Shown in pieces: positions 1-12,577 of a DNA stretch of 64,000 nucleotides. This DNA comes from Colletes latitarsis (Eukaryota > Arthropoda > Insecta > Hymenoptera > Colletidae). Under the pieces are notes generated by a model that ran no database searches, was not told the DNA's origin, and was given only the letters and a program-made list of their open reading frames with translations. The translations under genes were made by a program, and so were the position numbers. The stretch's first letter is position 1, and each line of letters opens with the position of its first letter. Location: NCBI RefSeq assembly GCF_051014445.1, contig NC_135134.1, positions 27,407,672 to 27,471,671 of the forward strand, written 5' to 3'.

Positions 1-25
1 CAAACCAGGTTTAGTGGACTGTTTC

Positions 26-41
26 AGTGTGGTACCACACT
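26..41. other. 16 bp perfect palindrome (example; recurs in many monomers)
   Basis: 'agtgtggtaccacact' is its own reverse complement and is centred on a GGTACC (Acc65I/KpnI) site. It occurs in monomers that continue 'accacactac'. The commoner 'accacattac' monomers keep a 12 bp version, 'tgtggtaccaca' (for example 556-567). D monomers and those with 'gtggtccc' or 'gtggtcac' lose it. Possible roles are dimeric protein binding or cruciform formation; neither is shown by the sequence. Confidence 0.9.
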
Positions 42-708
42 ACTACGTGATCCAAACCAGAAAAAACCCCGGATCTGTTCAACAAGTTTGTGAAAAACGC
101 GAAAGTATGAGTCTGAAGAGGTCAAATCCCAGACCTATCCCAGACTTAACTTGCGTTATCCTCTAAAATATTGATCGGAACCAGGTTTAATCGACTGTTT
201 CAGCGTGGTACCACATTACTACGTGATACAATCCAGAAATAGCCCAGGATCTAGCCATCAAGTATGAGAAATATGCGAAAGAATGAGCCTGAAGAGAGCA
301 AATCCCAGACCTAGCCTAGACATAACATGAATTATTCTCTAAAATATTGATCGAAACCAGGTTTAAGTGACTGTTTCAGTGTGGTCCCACATTACTACGT
401 GATCCAAACCAGAAAAAACCCAGGATCCGTTCAACAAGTATGTGAAGAATGCGAAAGTATGAGTCTGATGAGTGAAAATCCCAGGCCTAACCAAGACCTA
501 ACATGCGTTATCCTCAAAAATATTGATCGAAACCTGGTTTAATCGACTGTTTCAGTGTGGTACCACATTACTATGTGATCCAAACCAGAAAATAACCCAG
601 GATCTGTTCAACGAGTATGTGAAGTGTGCGAAAGTATGAGTCTGATGAGGTCAAATCCCAGACCAATCCCAGACTTAACTTGCGTTATCCTCTAAAATAT
701 TGATCGAA

Positions 709-725
709 ACCCGGTTTAATCGACT
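709..725 (-). promoter_or_regulatory. CENP-B-box-like site 1 (8/9 core positions)
   Basis: Read on the minus strand the 17 bases are agtcgattaaaccgggt. The mammalian CENP-B core is nTTCGnnnnAnnCGGGn. The site matches A and CGGG fully and three of four bases of TTCG (GTCG). It depends on the 'acccggttt' variant; the usual 'accaggttt' monomers match only 7 of 9. Binding is not established, and the resemblance may be chance. Confidence 0.4.
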
Positions 726-841
726 GTTTCAGTGTGGTACCACATTACTACGTGATCCAAACCAGAAAAAACCCAGGATCAGTTCAACAAGTATGAGAAG
801 AATGCGAAAGTATGAGTCTGATGAGTGAAAATCCCAGGGCT

Positions 842-3310
842 AACCTAGACCTCACATGCGTTATCCTCAAAAATATTGATCGAAACCTGGTTTAATCGAC
901 TGTTTCAGTGTGGTACCACATTACTATGTGATCCAAACCAGAAAATAACCCAGGATCTGTTCAACGAGTATGTGAAGTGTGCGAAAGTATGAGTCTGATG
1001 AGGTCAAATCCCAGACCAATCCCAGACTTAACTTGCGTTATCCTCTAAAATATTGATCGAAACCAGGTTTAATCGACTGTTTCAGTGTGGTACCACATTA
1101 CTACGTGATACAATCCAGAAATAGCCCAGGATCTAGCCATGAAGTATGAGAAATATGCGAAAGTATGAGCCTGATGAGGGCAAATCCTAGACTTAACCCA
1201 AACCTAACATGCGTAATCCTCTCAAATATTTATCAAGATCAGGTTTAATTGAATGTTTCAGTGTGGTACCACATTACTACGTGAACGAAACCAGAAAAAG
1301 CCCAGGATCAGTTCAACAAGTATGAGAAGAATGCGAAAGTATGAGTCTGATGAGTGAAAATCCCAGGGCTAACCTAGACCTCACATGCGTTATCCTCAAA
1401 AATATTGATCGAAACCTGGTTTAATCGACTGTTTCAGTGTGGTACCACATTACTATGTGATCCAAACCAGAAAATAACCCAGGATCCGTTCAACAAGCAT
1501 GTGAAGAATGCGAAAGTATGAGTCTGATGAGTGAAAATCCCAGGGCTAACCTAGACCTAACATGCGTTATCCTCTAAAATATTGATCGAAACCTGGTTTA
1601 ATCGACTGTTTCATAGTGGTACCACATTACTATGTGATCCAAACCAGAAAATATCCCAGGATCTGTTCAACGAGTATGTGAAGTGTGCGAAAGTATGAGT
1701 CTGATCAGGGCAAATCCCAGACCTATCTCAGACCTAACTTGCGTTATCCTCTAAAATATTGATCGAAACCCGGTTTAATCGACTGTTTCAGTGTGGTACC
1801 ACATTACTACGTGATCCAAACCAGAAAAAACCCAGGATCAGTTCAACAAGTATGAGAAGAATGCGAAAGTATGAGTCTGATGAGTGAAAATCCCAGGGCT
1901 AACCTAGACCTCACATGCGTTATCCTCTAAAATATTGATCGAAACCAGGTTTAATCCACTGTTTCAGTGTGGTATCACACTACTACGTGACCCAAACCAG
2001 AAAAAACCCATGATCTGTTCAACAAGTATGTGAAAAACGCGAAAGTATGAGCCTGATGAGGGCAAATCCAAGACCTATCCCAGACCTAACTTGCGTTATC
2101 CTCTAAAATATTGATGGAAACCAGGTTTAATTGACTGTTTCTGTGTTGTACTTCATTACTACGTGATGCAATCCAGAAAAAGCCCTGGATCTAGCCATCA
2201 AGTATGAGAAATATGCGAAAGAATGAGCATGATGAGAGCAAATCCCAGACCTATCCCAGACCTAACATGCGTTATCCTCTAAAATATTTATCAGGACCAG
2301 GTTTAATTGATTGTTTCAGTGTGGGCCCACATTACTACGTGATCCAAACCGGAAAATAACCCAGGATCTGTTCAACGAGTATGTGAAGTGTGCGAAAGTA
2401 TGAGTCTGATGAGGTCAAATCCCAGACCAATCCCAGACTTAACTTGCGTTATCCTCTAAAATATTGATCGAAACCAGGTTTAGTCGACTGTTTCAGTGTG
2501 GTACCACATTACTACGTGATCCAAACCAGAAAAAACCCAGGATCTGTTCAACGAGTATGTGAAGTGTGGGAAAGTATGAGTCTGATGAGTGAAAATCCCA
2601 GGGCTAACCTAGACCTAACATGCGTTATCCTCTAAAATATTGATCGAAACCAGGTTTAATCGACTGTTTCAGTGTGGTACCACATTACTACGTGATCCAA
2701 ACCAGAAAAAACCCAGGATCTGTTCAACGAGTATGTGAAGTGTGGGAAAGTATGAGTCTGATGAGTGAAAATCCCAGGGCTAACCTAGACCTAACATGCG
2801 TTATCCTCTAAAATATTGATCGAAACCAGGTTTAATCGACTGTTCCAGTGTGGTACCACATTACTACGTGATCCAAACCAGAAAAAACACAGGATCCGTT
2901 CAACAAGTATGTGAAGAATGCGAAAGTATGGGTCTGATGAGTGAAAATCCCAGACCTAACCTAGACCTAACATGCGTTATCCTCTAAAATATTGCTCCGA
3001 ACCAGGTTTAATGGACTGTTTCAGTGTGGTACCACACTACTACGTGATCCAAACCAGAAAAAACCCAGGATCTGTTCAACAAGTATGTGAAAAACGCGAA
3101 AGTATGAGTCTGATGAGTGAAAATCCCAGGGCTAACCTAGACCTAACATGCGTTATCCTCTAAAATATTGATCGAAACCTGGTATAATCGACTGTTTCAG
3201 TGTGGTACCACATTACTATGTGATTCAAACCAGAAAATAACCCAGGATCTGTTCAACGAGTATGTGAAGTGTGCGAAAGTATGAGTCTGATGAGTGAAAT
3301 TCCCAGACCT
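842..3310 (+). repeat. 14-monomer HOR (2,469 bp), copy 1
   Basis: This is the first unit of a tandem duplication with a 2,469 bp offset. Shared landmarks include 'caaatcctagacttaaccca' at 1,181 and 3,650, and the type A monomer beginning at 2,972 and 5,441. The unit contains one 'cccggtttaatcgactg' CENP-B-box-like site (1,768-1,784) and two consecutive monomers with 'gaagtgtgggaaag'. The two units are almost identical by eye. One visible difference is T at 2,832 against C at 5,301. Confidence 0.85.
1768..1784 (-). promoter_or_regulatory. CENP-B-box-like site 2
   Basis: Same 8/9 match as the site at 709-725. It lies in the 14-monomer HOR copy 1, 1,059 bp (six monomers) from the first site. 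Confidence 0.38.
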
Positions 3311-5785
3311 AACCTAGACCTCACATGCGTTATCCTCAAAAATATTGATCGAAACCTGGTTTAATCGACTGTTTCAGTGTGGTACCACATTACTATGTGA
3401 TCCAAACCAGAAAATAACCCAGGATCTGTTCAACGAGTATGTGAAGTGTGCGAAAGTATGAGTCTGATGAGGTCAAATCCCAGACCAATCCCAGACTTAA
3501 CTTGCGTTATCCTCTAAAATATTGATCGAAACCAGGTTTAATCGACTGTTTCAGTGTGGTACCACATTACTACGTGATACAATCCAGAAATAGCCCAGGA
3601 TCTAGCCATGAAGTATGAGAAATATGCGAAAGTATGAGCCTGATGAGGGCAAATCCTAGACTTAACCCAAACCTAACATGCGTAATCCTCTCAAATATTT
3701 ATCAAGATCAGGTTTAATTGAATGTTTCAGTGTGGTACCACATTACTACGTGAACGAAACCAGAAAAAGCCCAGGATCAGTTCAACAAGTATGAGAAGAA
3801 TGCGAAAGTATGAGTCTGATGAGTGAAAATCCCAGGGCTAACCTAGACCTCACATGCGTTATCCTCAAAAATATTGATCGAAACCTGGTTTAATCGACTG
3901 TTTCAGTGTGGTACCACATTACTATGTGATCCAAACCAGAAAATAACCCAGGATCCGTTCAACAAGCATGTGAAGAATGCGAAAGTATGAGTCTGATGAG
4001 TGAAAATCCCAGGGCTAACCTAGACCTAACATGCGTTATCCTCTAAAATATTGATCGAAACCTGGTTTAATCGACTGTTTCATAGTGGTACCACATTACT
4101 ATGTGATCCAAACCAGAAAATATCCCAGGATCTGTTCAACGAGTATGTGAAGTGTGCGAAAGTATGAGTCTGATCAGGGCAAATCCCAGACCTATCTCAG
4201 ACCTAACTTGCGTTATCCTCTAAAATATTGATCGAAACCCGGTTTAATCGACTGTTTCAGTGTGGTACCACATTACTACGTGATCCAAACCAGAAAAAAC
4301 CCAGGATCAGTTCAACAAGTATGAGAAGAATGCGAAAGTATGAGTCTGATGAGTGAAAATCCCAGGGCTAACCTAGACCTCACATGCGTTATCCTCTAAA
4401 ATATTGATCGAAACCAGGTTTAATCCACTGTTTCAGTGTGGTATCACACTACTACGTGACCCAAACCAGAAAAAACCCATGATCTGTTCAACAAGTATGT
4501 GAAAAACGCGAAAGTATGAGCCTGATGAGGGCAAATCCAAGACCTATCCCAGACCTAACTTGCGTTATCCTCTAAAATATTGATGGAAACCAGGTTTAAT
4601 TGACTGTTTCTGTGTTGTACTTCATTACTACGTGATGCAATCCAGAAAAAGCCCTGGATCTAGCCATCAAGTATGAGAAATATGCGAAAGAATGAGCATG
4701 ATGAGAGCAAATCCCAGACCTATCCCAGACCTAACATGCGTTATCCTCTAAAATATTTATCAGGACCAGGTTTAATTGATTGTTTCAGTGTGGGCCCACA
4801 TTACTACGTGATCCAAACCGGAAAATAACCCAGGATCTGTTCAACGAGTATGTGAAGTGTGCGAAAGTATGAGTCTGATGAGGTCAAATCCCAGACCAAT
4901 CCCAGACTTAACTTGCGTTATCCTCTAAAATATTGATCGAAACCAGGTTTAGTCGACTGTTTCAGTGTGGTACCACATTACTACGTGATCCAAACCAGAA
5001 AAAACCCAGGATCTGTTCAACGAGTATGTGAAGTGTGGGAAAGTATGAGTCTGATGAGTGAAAATCCCAGGGCTAACCTAGACCTAACATGCGTTATCCT
5101 CTAAAATATTGATCGAAACCAGGTTTAATCGACTGTTTCAGTGTGGTACCACATTACTACGTGATCCAAACCAGAAAAAACCCAGGATCTGTTCAACGAG
5201 TATGTGAAGTGTGGGAAAGTATGAGTCTGATGAGTGAAAATCCCAGGGCTAACCTAGACCTAACATGCGTTATCCTCTAAAATATTGATCGAAACCAGGT
5301 CTAATCGACTGTTCCAGTGTGGTACCACATTACTACGTGATCCAAACCAGAAAAAACACAGGATCCGTTCAACAAGTATGTGAAGAATGCGAAAGTATGG
5401 GTCTGATGAGTGAAAATCCCAGACCTAACCTAGACCTAACATGCGTTATCCTCTAAAATATTGCTCCGAACCAGGTTTAATGGACTGTTTCAGTGTGGTA
5501 CCACACTACTACGTGATCCAAACCAGAAAAAACCCAGGATCTGTTCAACAAGTATGTGAAAAACGCGAAAGTATGAGTCTGATGAGTGAAAATCCCAGGG
5601 CTAACCTAGACCTAACATGCGTTATCCTCTAAAATATTGATCGAAACCTGGTATAATCGACTGTTTCAGTGTGGTACCACATTACTATGTGATTCAAACC
5701 AGAAAATAACCCAGGATCTGTTCAACGAGTATGTGAAGTGTGCGAAAGTATGAGTCTGATGAGTGAAATTCCCAGACCTAACCTA
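3311..5785 (+). repeat. 14-monomer HOR (2,469 bp), copy 2
   Basis: This is the second unit of the duplication. The join lies near 3,311-3,330, where 'ctaacctagacctcacatgc' continues the text found from 842 onward. At the far end the copies part near 5,790 ('cctaacatg' against 'cctcacatg'). Its right part (from 3,951) and the following sequence to 6,585 recur at 9,943-12,577 with a constant offset of 5,992 bp. Confidence 0.82.
4237..4253 (-). promoter_or_regulatory. CENP-B-box-like site 3
   Basis: This is the duplicate of the 1,768 site, 2,469 bp downstream in HOR copy 2, with the same 8/9 core match. Confidence 0.38.
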
Positions 5786-5834
5786 GACCTAACATGCGTT
5801 ATCCTCTAAAATATTGATCCAAACCAGGTTTAAT

Positions 5835-7949
5835 GGACTGTTTCAGTGTGGTACCACACTACTACGTGATCCAAACCAGAAAATAACCCAGGATCTGTTC
5901 AACGAGTATGTGAAGTGTGCGAAAGTATGAGTCTGATGAGGTCAAATCCCAGACCAGTCCCAGACTTAATTTGCGTTATCCTCTAAAGTATTGATCGAAA
6001 CCAGGTTTAATCGACTGTTTCAGTGTGGTACCACATTACTACGTGATCCAAACCGGAAAAAACCCAGGATCCGTTCAACAAGTATGTGAAGAATGCGAAG
6101 GTATGAGTCTGATGAGTGAAATTCCCAGACCTAACCTAGACCTAACATGCGTTATCCTCTAAAATATTGATCCAAACCAGGTTTAATGGACTGTTTCAGT
6201 GTGGTACCACACTACTACGTGATCCAAACCAGAAAAAACCCAGGATCTGTTCAAAAAGTATGTGAAAAACGCGAAAGTATGAGCCTGATGAGGGCAAATC
6301 CAAGACCTATCCCAGACCTAACTTGCGTTGTCCTCTAAGATATTGATGGAAACCAGGTTTAATTGACTGTTTCAGTGTGGTACCACATTAGTACGTGATC
6401 TAATCCAGAAATAGCCCAGGATCTAGCCATGAAGTATGAGAAATATGCGAAAGTATGAGCCTGACGAGGGTAAATCCTAGACCTAACCCAGACCTAACAT
6501 GCGTTATCCTCTAAACTATTGATCGCAACCAAGTTTAATGGACTGTTTCAGTGTGGTACCACACTACTACGTGATCCAAACCAGAAAAAACCCCGGATCT
6601 GTTCAACAAGTTTGTGAAAAACGCGAAAGTATGAGTCTGAAGAGGTCAAATCCCAGACCTATCCCAGACTTAACTTGCGTTATCCTCTAAAATATTGATC
6701 GGAACCAGGTTTAATCGACTGTTTCAGCGTGGTACCACATTACTACGTGATACAATCCAGAAATAGCCCAGGATCTAGCCATCAAGTATGAGAAATATGC
6801 GAAAGAATGAGCCTGATGAGAGCAAATCCCAGACCTAACCTAGACATAACATGAATTATTCTCTAAAATATTGATCGAAACCAGGTTTAATTGACTGTTT
6901 CAGTGTGGTCCCACATTACTACGTGATCCAAACCAGAAAAAACCCAGGATCCGTTCAACAAGTATGTGAAGAATGCGAAAGTATGAGTCTGATGAGTGAA
7001 AATCCCAGGCCTAACCAAGACCTAACATGCGTTATCCTCAAAAATATTGATCGAAACCTGGTTTAATCGACTGTTTCAGTGTGGTACCACATTACTATGT
7101 GATCCAAACCAGAAAATAACCCAGGATCTGTTCAACGAGTATGTGAAGTGTGCGAAAGTATGAGTCTGATGAGGTCAAATCCCAGACCAATCCCAGACTT
7201 AACTTGCGTTATCCTCTAAAATATTGATCGAAACCCGGTTTAATCGACTGTTTCAGTGTGGTACCACATTACTACGTGATCCAAACCAGAAAAAACCCAG
7301 GATCAGTTCAACAAGTATGAGAAGAATGCGAAAGTATGAGTCTGATGAGTGAAAATCCCAGGGCTAACCTAGACCTCACATGCGTTATCCTCAAAAATAT
7401 TGATCGAAACCTGGTTTAATCGACTGTTTCAGTGTGGTACCACATTACTATGTGATCCAAACCAGAAAATAACCCAGGATCTGTTCAACGAGTATGTGAA
7501 GTGTGCGAAAGTATGAGTCTGATGAGGTCAAATCCCAGACCAATCCCAGACTTAACTTGCGTTATCCTCTAAAATATTGATCGAAACCAGGTTTAATCGA
7601 CTGTTTCAGTGTGGTACCACATTACTACGTGATACAATCCAGAAATAGCCCAGGATCTAGCCATCAAGTATGAGAAATATGCGAAAGAATGAGCCTGATG
7701 AGAGCAAATCCCAGACCTAACCTAGACATAACATGAATTATTCTCTAAAATATTGATCGAAACCAGGTTTAATTGACTGTTTCAGTGTGGTCCCACATTA
7801 CTACGTGATCCAAACCAGAAAAAACCCAGGATCCGTTCAACAAGTATGTGAAGAATGCGAAAGTATGAGTCTGATGAGTGAAAATCCCAGGCCTAACCAA
7901 GACCTAACATGCGTTATCCTCAAAAATATTGATCGAAACCTGGTTTAAT
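5835..7949 (+). repeat. 12-monomer HOR (~2,114 bp), copy 1
   Basis: This unit starts in 'tttaatggactg' and includes the rare 'agaccagtcccagacttaat' (5,951) and block P copy 2 (6,525-7,661). It also contains a 5-monomer internal repeat: 'atcaagtatgagaaatatgc' at 6,781 recurs at 7,663, after which the text follows the earlier stretch to about 7,940. The next unit starts at 7,950. Confidence 0.78.
7233..7249 (-). promoter_or_regulatory. CENP-B-box-like site 4
   Basis: This is the duplicate of the 709 site in block P copy 2 (offset 6,524), with the same 8/9 core match. Confidence 0.38.
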
Positions 7950-9775
7950 GGACTGTTTCAGTGTGGTACCACACTACTACGTGATCCAAACCAGAAAATA
8001 ACCCAGGATCTGTTCAACGAGTATGTGAAGTGTGCGAAAGTATGAGTCTGATGAGGTCAAATCCCAGACCAGTCCCAGACTTAATTTGCGTTATCCTCTA
8101 AAGTATTGATCGAAACCAGGTTTAATCGACTGTTTCAGTGTGGTACCACATTACTACGTGATCCAACCGGAAAAAACCCAGGATCCGTTCAACAAGTATG
8201 TGAAGAATGCGAAAGTATGAGTCTGATGAGTGAAATTCCCAGACCTAACCTAGACCTAACATGCGTTATCCTCTAAAATATTGATCCAAACCAGGTTTAA
8301 TGGACTGTTTCAGTGTGGTACCACACTACTACGTGATCCAAACCAGAAAAAACCCAGGATCTGTTCAAAAAGTGTGTGAAAAACGCGAAAGTATGAGCCT
8401 GATGAGGGCAAATCCAAGACCTATCCCAGACCTAACTTGCGTTGTCCTCTAAGATATTGATGGAAACCAGGTTTAATTGACTGTTTCAGTGTGGTACCAC
8501 ATTAGTACGTGATCTAATCCAGAAATAGCCCAGGATCTAGCCATGAAGTATGAGAAATATGCGAAAGTATGAGCCTGACGAGGGTAAATCCTAGACCTAA
8601 CCCAGACCTAACATGCGTTATCCTCTAAACTATTGATCGCAACCAAGTTTAATGGACTGTTTCAGTGTGGTACCACACTACTACGTGATCCAAACCAGAA
8701 AAAACCCCGGATCTGTTCAACAAGTTTGTGAAAAACGCGAAAGTATGAGTCTGAAGAGGTCAAATCCCAGACCTATCCCAGACTTAACTTGCGTTATCCT
8801 CTAAAATATTGATCGGAACCAGGTTTAATCGACTGTTTCAGCGTGGTACCACATTACTACGTGATACAATCCAGAAATAGCCCAGGATCTAGCCATCAAG
8901 TATGAGAAATATGCGAAAGAATGAGCCTGATGAGAGCAAATCCCAGACCTAACCTAGACATAACATGAATTATTCTCTAAAATATTGATCGAAACCAGGT
9001 TTAATTGACTGTTTCAGTGTGGTCCCACATTACTACGTGATCCAAACCAGAAAAAACCCAGGATCCGTTCAACAAGTATGTGAAGAATGCGAAAGTATGA
9101 GTCTGATGAGTGAAAATCCCAGGCCTAACCAAGACCTAACATGCGTTATCCTCAAAAATATTGATCGAAACCTGGTTTAATCGACTGTTTCAGTGTGGTA
9201 CCACATTACTATGTGATCCAAACCAGAAAATAACCCAGGATCTGTTCAACGAGTATGTGAAGTGTGCGAAAGTATGAGTCTGATGAGGTCAAATCCCAGA
9301 CCAATCCCAGACTTAACTTGCGTTATCCTCTAAAATATTGATCGAAACCCGGTTTAATCGACTGTTTCAGTGTGGTACCACATTACTACGTGATCCAAAC
9401 CAGAAAAAACCCAGGATCAGTTCAACAAGTATGAGAAGAATGCGAAAGTATGAGTCTGATGAGTGAAAATCCCAGGGCTAACCTAGACCTCACATGCGTT
9501 ATCCTCAAAAATATTGATCGAAACCTGGTTTAATCGACTGTTTCAGTGTGGTACCACATTACTATGTGATCCAAACCAGAAAATAACCCAGGATCTGTTC
9601 AACGAGTATGTGAAGTGTGCGAAAGTATGAGTCTGATGAGGTCAAATCCCAGACCAATCCCAGACTTAACTTGCGTTATCCTCTAAAATATTGATCGAAA
9701 CCAGGTTTAATCGACTGTTTCAGTGTGGTACCACATTACTACGTGATACAATCCAGAAATAGCCCAGGATCTAGC
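7950..9775 (+). repeat. 12-monomer HOR, copy 2 (shortened)
   Basis: This repeats 5,835-7,661 at an offset of 2,115 bp, dropping to 2,114 after a one-base deletion ('gatccaaccgg' near 8,160 against 'gatccaaaccgg' near 6,040). The join to the previous unit lies in the shared 'ggtttaat' at 7,942-7,949. After 9,775 the text follows the 1,138 and 3,607 contexts instead of restarting the 12-mer. Confidence 0.78.
9347..9363 (-). promoter_or_regulatory. CENP-B-box-like site 5
   Basis: This is the duplicate of the 7,233 site in block P copy 3 (offset 2,114), with the same 8/9 core match. Confidence 0.38.
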
Positions 9776-9942
9776 CATGAAGTATGAGAAATATGCGAAA
9801 GTATGAGCCTGATGAGGGCAAATCCTAGACTTAACCCAAACCTAACATGCGTAATCCTCTCAAATATTTGTCAAGATCAGGTTTAATTGAATGTTTCAGT
9901 GTGGTACCACATTACTACGTGAACGAAACCAGAAAAAGCCCA

Positions 9943-12577
9943 GGATCCGTTCAACAAGCATGTGAAGAATGCGAAAGTATGAGTCTGATGAGTGAAAATC
10001 CCAGGGCTAACCTAGACCTAACATGCGTTATCCTCTAAAATATTGATCGAAACCTGGTTTAATTGACTGTTTCATAGTGGTACCACATTACTATGTGATC
10101 CAAACCAGAAAATATCCCAGGATCTGTTCAACGAGTATGTGAAGTGTGCGAAAGTATGAGTCTGATAAGGGCAAATCCCAGACCTATCCCAGACCTAACT
10201 TGCGTTATCCTCTAAAATATTGATCGAAACCCGGTTTAATCGACTGTTTCAGTGTGGTACCACATTACTACGTGATCCAAACCAGAAAAAACCCAGGATC
10301 AGTTCAACAAGTATGAGAAGAATGCGAAAGTATGAGTCTGATGAGTGAAAATCCCAGGGCTAACCTAGACCTCACATGCGTTATCCTCTAAAATATTGAT
10401 CGAAACCAGGTTTAATCCACTGTTTCAGTGTGGTATCACACTACTACGTGACCCAAACCAGAAAAAACCCATGATCTGTTCAACAAGTATGTGAAAAACG
10501 CGAAAGTATGAGCCTGATGAGGGCAAATCCAAGACCTATCCCAGACCTAACTTGCGTTATCCTCTAAAATATTGATGGAAACCAGGTTTAATTGACTGTT
10601 TCTGTGTTGTACTTCATTACTACGTGATGCAATCCAGAAAAAGCCCTGGATCTAGCCATCAAGTATGAGAAATATGCGAAAGAATGAGCATGATGAGAGC
10701 AAATCCCAGACCTATCCCAGACCTAACATGCGTTATCCTCTAAAATATTTATCAGGACCAGGTTTAATTGATTGTTTCAGTGTGGGCCCACATTACTACG
10801 TGATCCAAACCGGAAAATAACCCAGGATCTGTTCAACGAGTATGTGAAGTGTGCGAAAGTATGAGTCTGATGAGGTCAAATCCCAGACCAATCCCAGACT
10901 TAACTTGCGTTATCCTCTAAAATATTGATCGAAACCAGGTTTAGTCGACTGTTTCAGTGTGGTACCACATTACTACGTGATCCAAACCAGAAAAAACCCA
11001 GGATCTGTTCAACGAGTATGTGAAGTGTGGGAAAGTATGAGTCTGATGAGTGAAAATCCCAGGGCTAACCTAGACCTAACATGCGTTATCCTCTAAAATA
11101 TTGATCGAAACCAGGTTTAATCGACTGTTTCAGTGTGGTACCACATTACTACGTGATCCAAACCAGAAAAAACCCAGGATCTGTTCAACGAGTATGTGAA
11201 GTGTGGGAAAGTATGAGTCTGATGAGTGAAAATCCCAGGGCTAACCTAGACCTAACATGCGTTATCCTCTAAAATATTGATCGAAACCAGGTTTAATCGA
11301 CTGTTTCAGTGTGGTACCACATTACTACGTGATCCAAACCAGAAAAAACACAGGATCCGTTCAACAAGTATGTGAAGAATGCGAAAGTATGGGTCTGATG
11401 AGTGAAAATCCCAGACCTAACCTAGACCTAACATGCGTTATCCTCTAAAATATTGCTCCGAACCAGGTTTAATGGACTGTTTCAGTGTGGTACCACACTA
11501 CTACGTGATCCAAACCAGAAAAAACCCAGGATCTGTTCAACAAGTATGTGAAAAACGCGAAAGTATGAGTCTGATGAGTGAAAATCCCAGGGCTAACCTA
11601 GACCTAACATGCGTTATCCTCTAAAATATTGATCGAAACCTGGTATAATCGACTGTTTCAGTGTGGTACCACATTACTATGTGATTCAAACCAGAAAATA
11701 ACCCAGGATCTGTTCAACGAGTATGTGAAGTGTGCGAAAGTATGAGTCTGATGAGTGAAATTCCCAGACCTAACCTAGACCTAACATGCGTTATCCTCTA
11801 AAATATTGATCCAAACCAGGTTTAATGGACTGTTTCAGTGTGGTACCACACTACTACGTGATCCAAACCAGAAAATAACCCAGGATCTGTTCAACGAGTA
11901 TGTGAAGTGTGCGAAAGTATGAGTCTGATGAGGTCAAATCCCAGACCAGTCCCAGACTTAATTTGCGTTATCCTCTAAAGTATTGATCGAAACCAGGTTT
12001 AATCGACTGTTTCAGTGTGGTACCACATTACTACGTGATCCAAACCGGAAAAAACCCAGGATCCGTTCAACAAGTATGTGAAGAATGCGAAGGTATGAGT
12101 CTGATGAGTGAAATTCCCAGACCTAACCTAGACCTAACATGCGTTATCCTCTAAAATATTGATCCAAACCAGGTTTAATGGACTGTTTCAGTGTGGTACC
12201 ACACTACTACGTGATCCAAACCAGAAAAAACCCAGGATCTGTTCAAAAAGTATGTGAAAAACGCGAAAGTATGAGCCTGATGAGGGCAAATCCAAGACCT
12301 ATCCCAGACCTAACTTGCGTTGTCCTCTAAGATATTGATGGAAACCAGGTTTAATTGACTGTTTCAGTGTGGTACCACATTAGTACGTGATCTAATCCAG
12401 AAATAGCCCAGGATCTAGCCATGAAGTATGAGAAATATGCGAAAGTATGAGCCTGACGAGGGTAAATCCTAGACCTAACCCAGACCTAACATGCGTTATC
12501 CTCTAAACTATTGATCGCAACCAGGTTTAATGGACTGTTTCAGTGTGGTACCACACTACTACGTGATCCAAACCAGA
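9943..12577 (+). repeat. Copy of 3,951-6,585 (offset 5,992 bp)
   Basis: This 15-monomer stretch follows 3,951-6,585 at a constant offset, including the monomers at 5,441/11,433 and the 'agaccagtcc' marker at 5,951/11,943. Upstream of 9,939 the text follows 1,303 and earlier (offset 8,638), so one 177 bp monomer is missing at the join. The breakpoint lies in 'cccaggatc' at 9,939-9,947: upstream is 'gaaaaag' and downstream is 'cgttcaacaagcatg'. Similarity ends near 12,577, where 'agccgaggatcag' replaces 'accccggatctg'. Confidence 0.8.
10229..10245 (-). promoter_or_regulatory. CENP-B-box-like site 6
   Basis: This is the duplicate of the 4,237 site (offset 5,992) and the last one I found. The 'cccggtttaatcgactg' variant was not seen to the right of 10.3 kb. 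Confidence 0.38.

Larger units (their letters stand above)
1..1137 (+). repeat. Left-family block P, copy 1 of 3
   Basis: This block recurs at 6,525-7,661 (offset 6,524) and 8,639-9,775 (offset 8,638). Markers are the rare 'accccggatctgttcaac' followed by 'aagtttgtg', and 'aacatgaattattctc'. Copy 1 differs from the others by a few substitutions, for example 'gcctgaagagagc' against 'gcctgatgagagc' and 'aagtgactg' against 'aattgactg'. Copies 1 and 3 continue alike past the end, into 'ccatgaagtatg' and 'cctagacttaaccc'. Copy 2 instead switches to 'ccatcaagtatg'. Confidence 0.8.
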
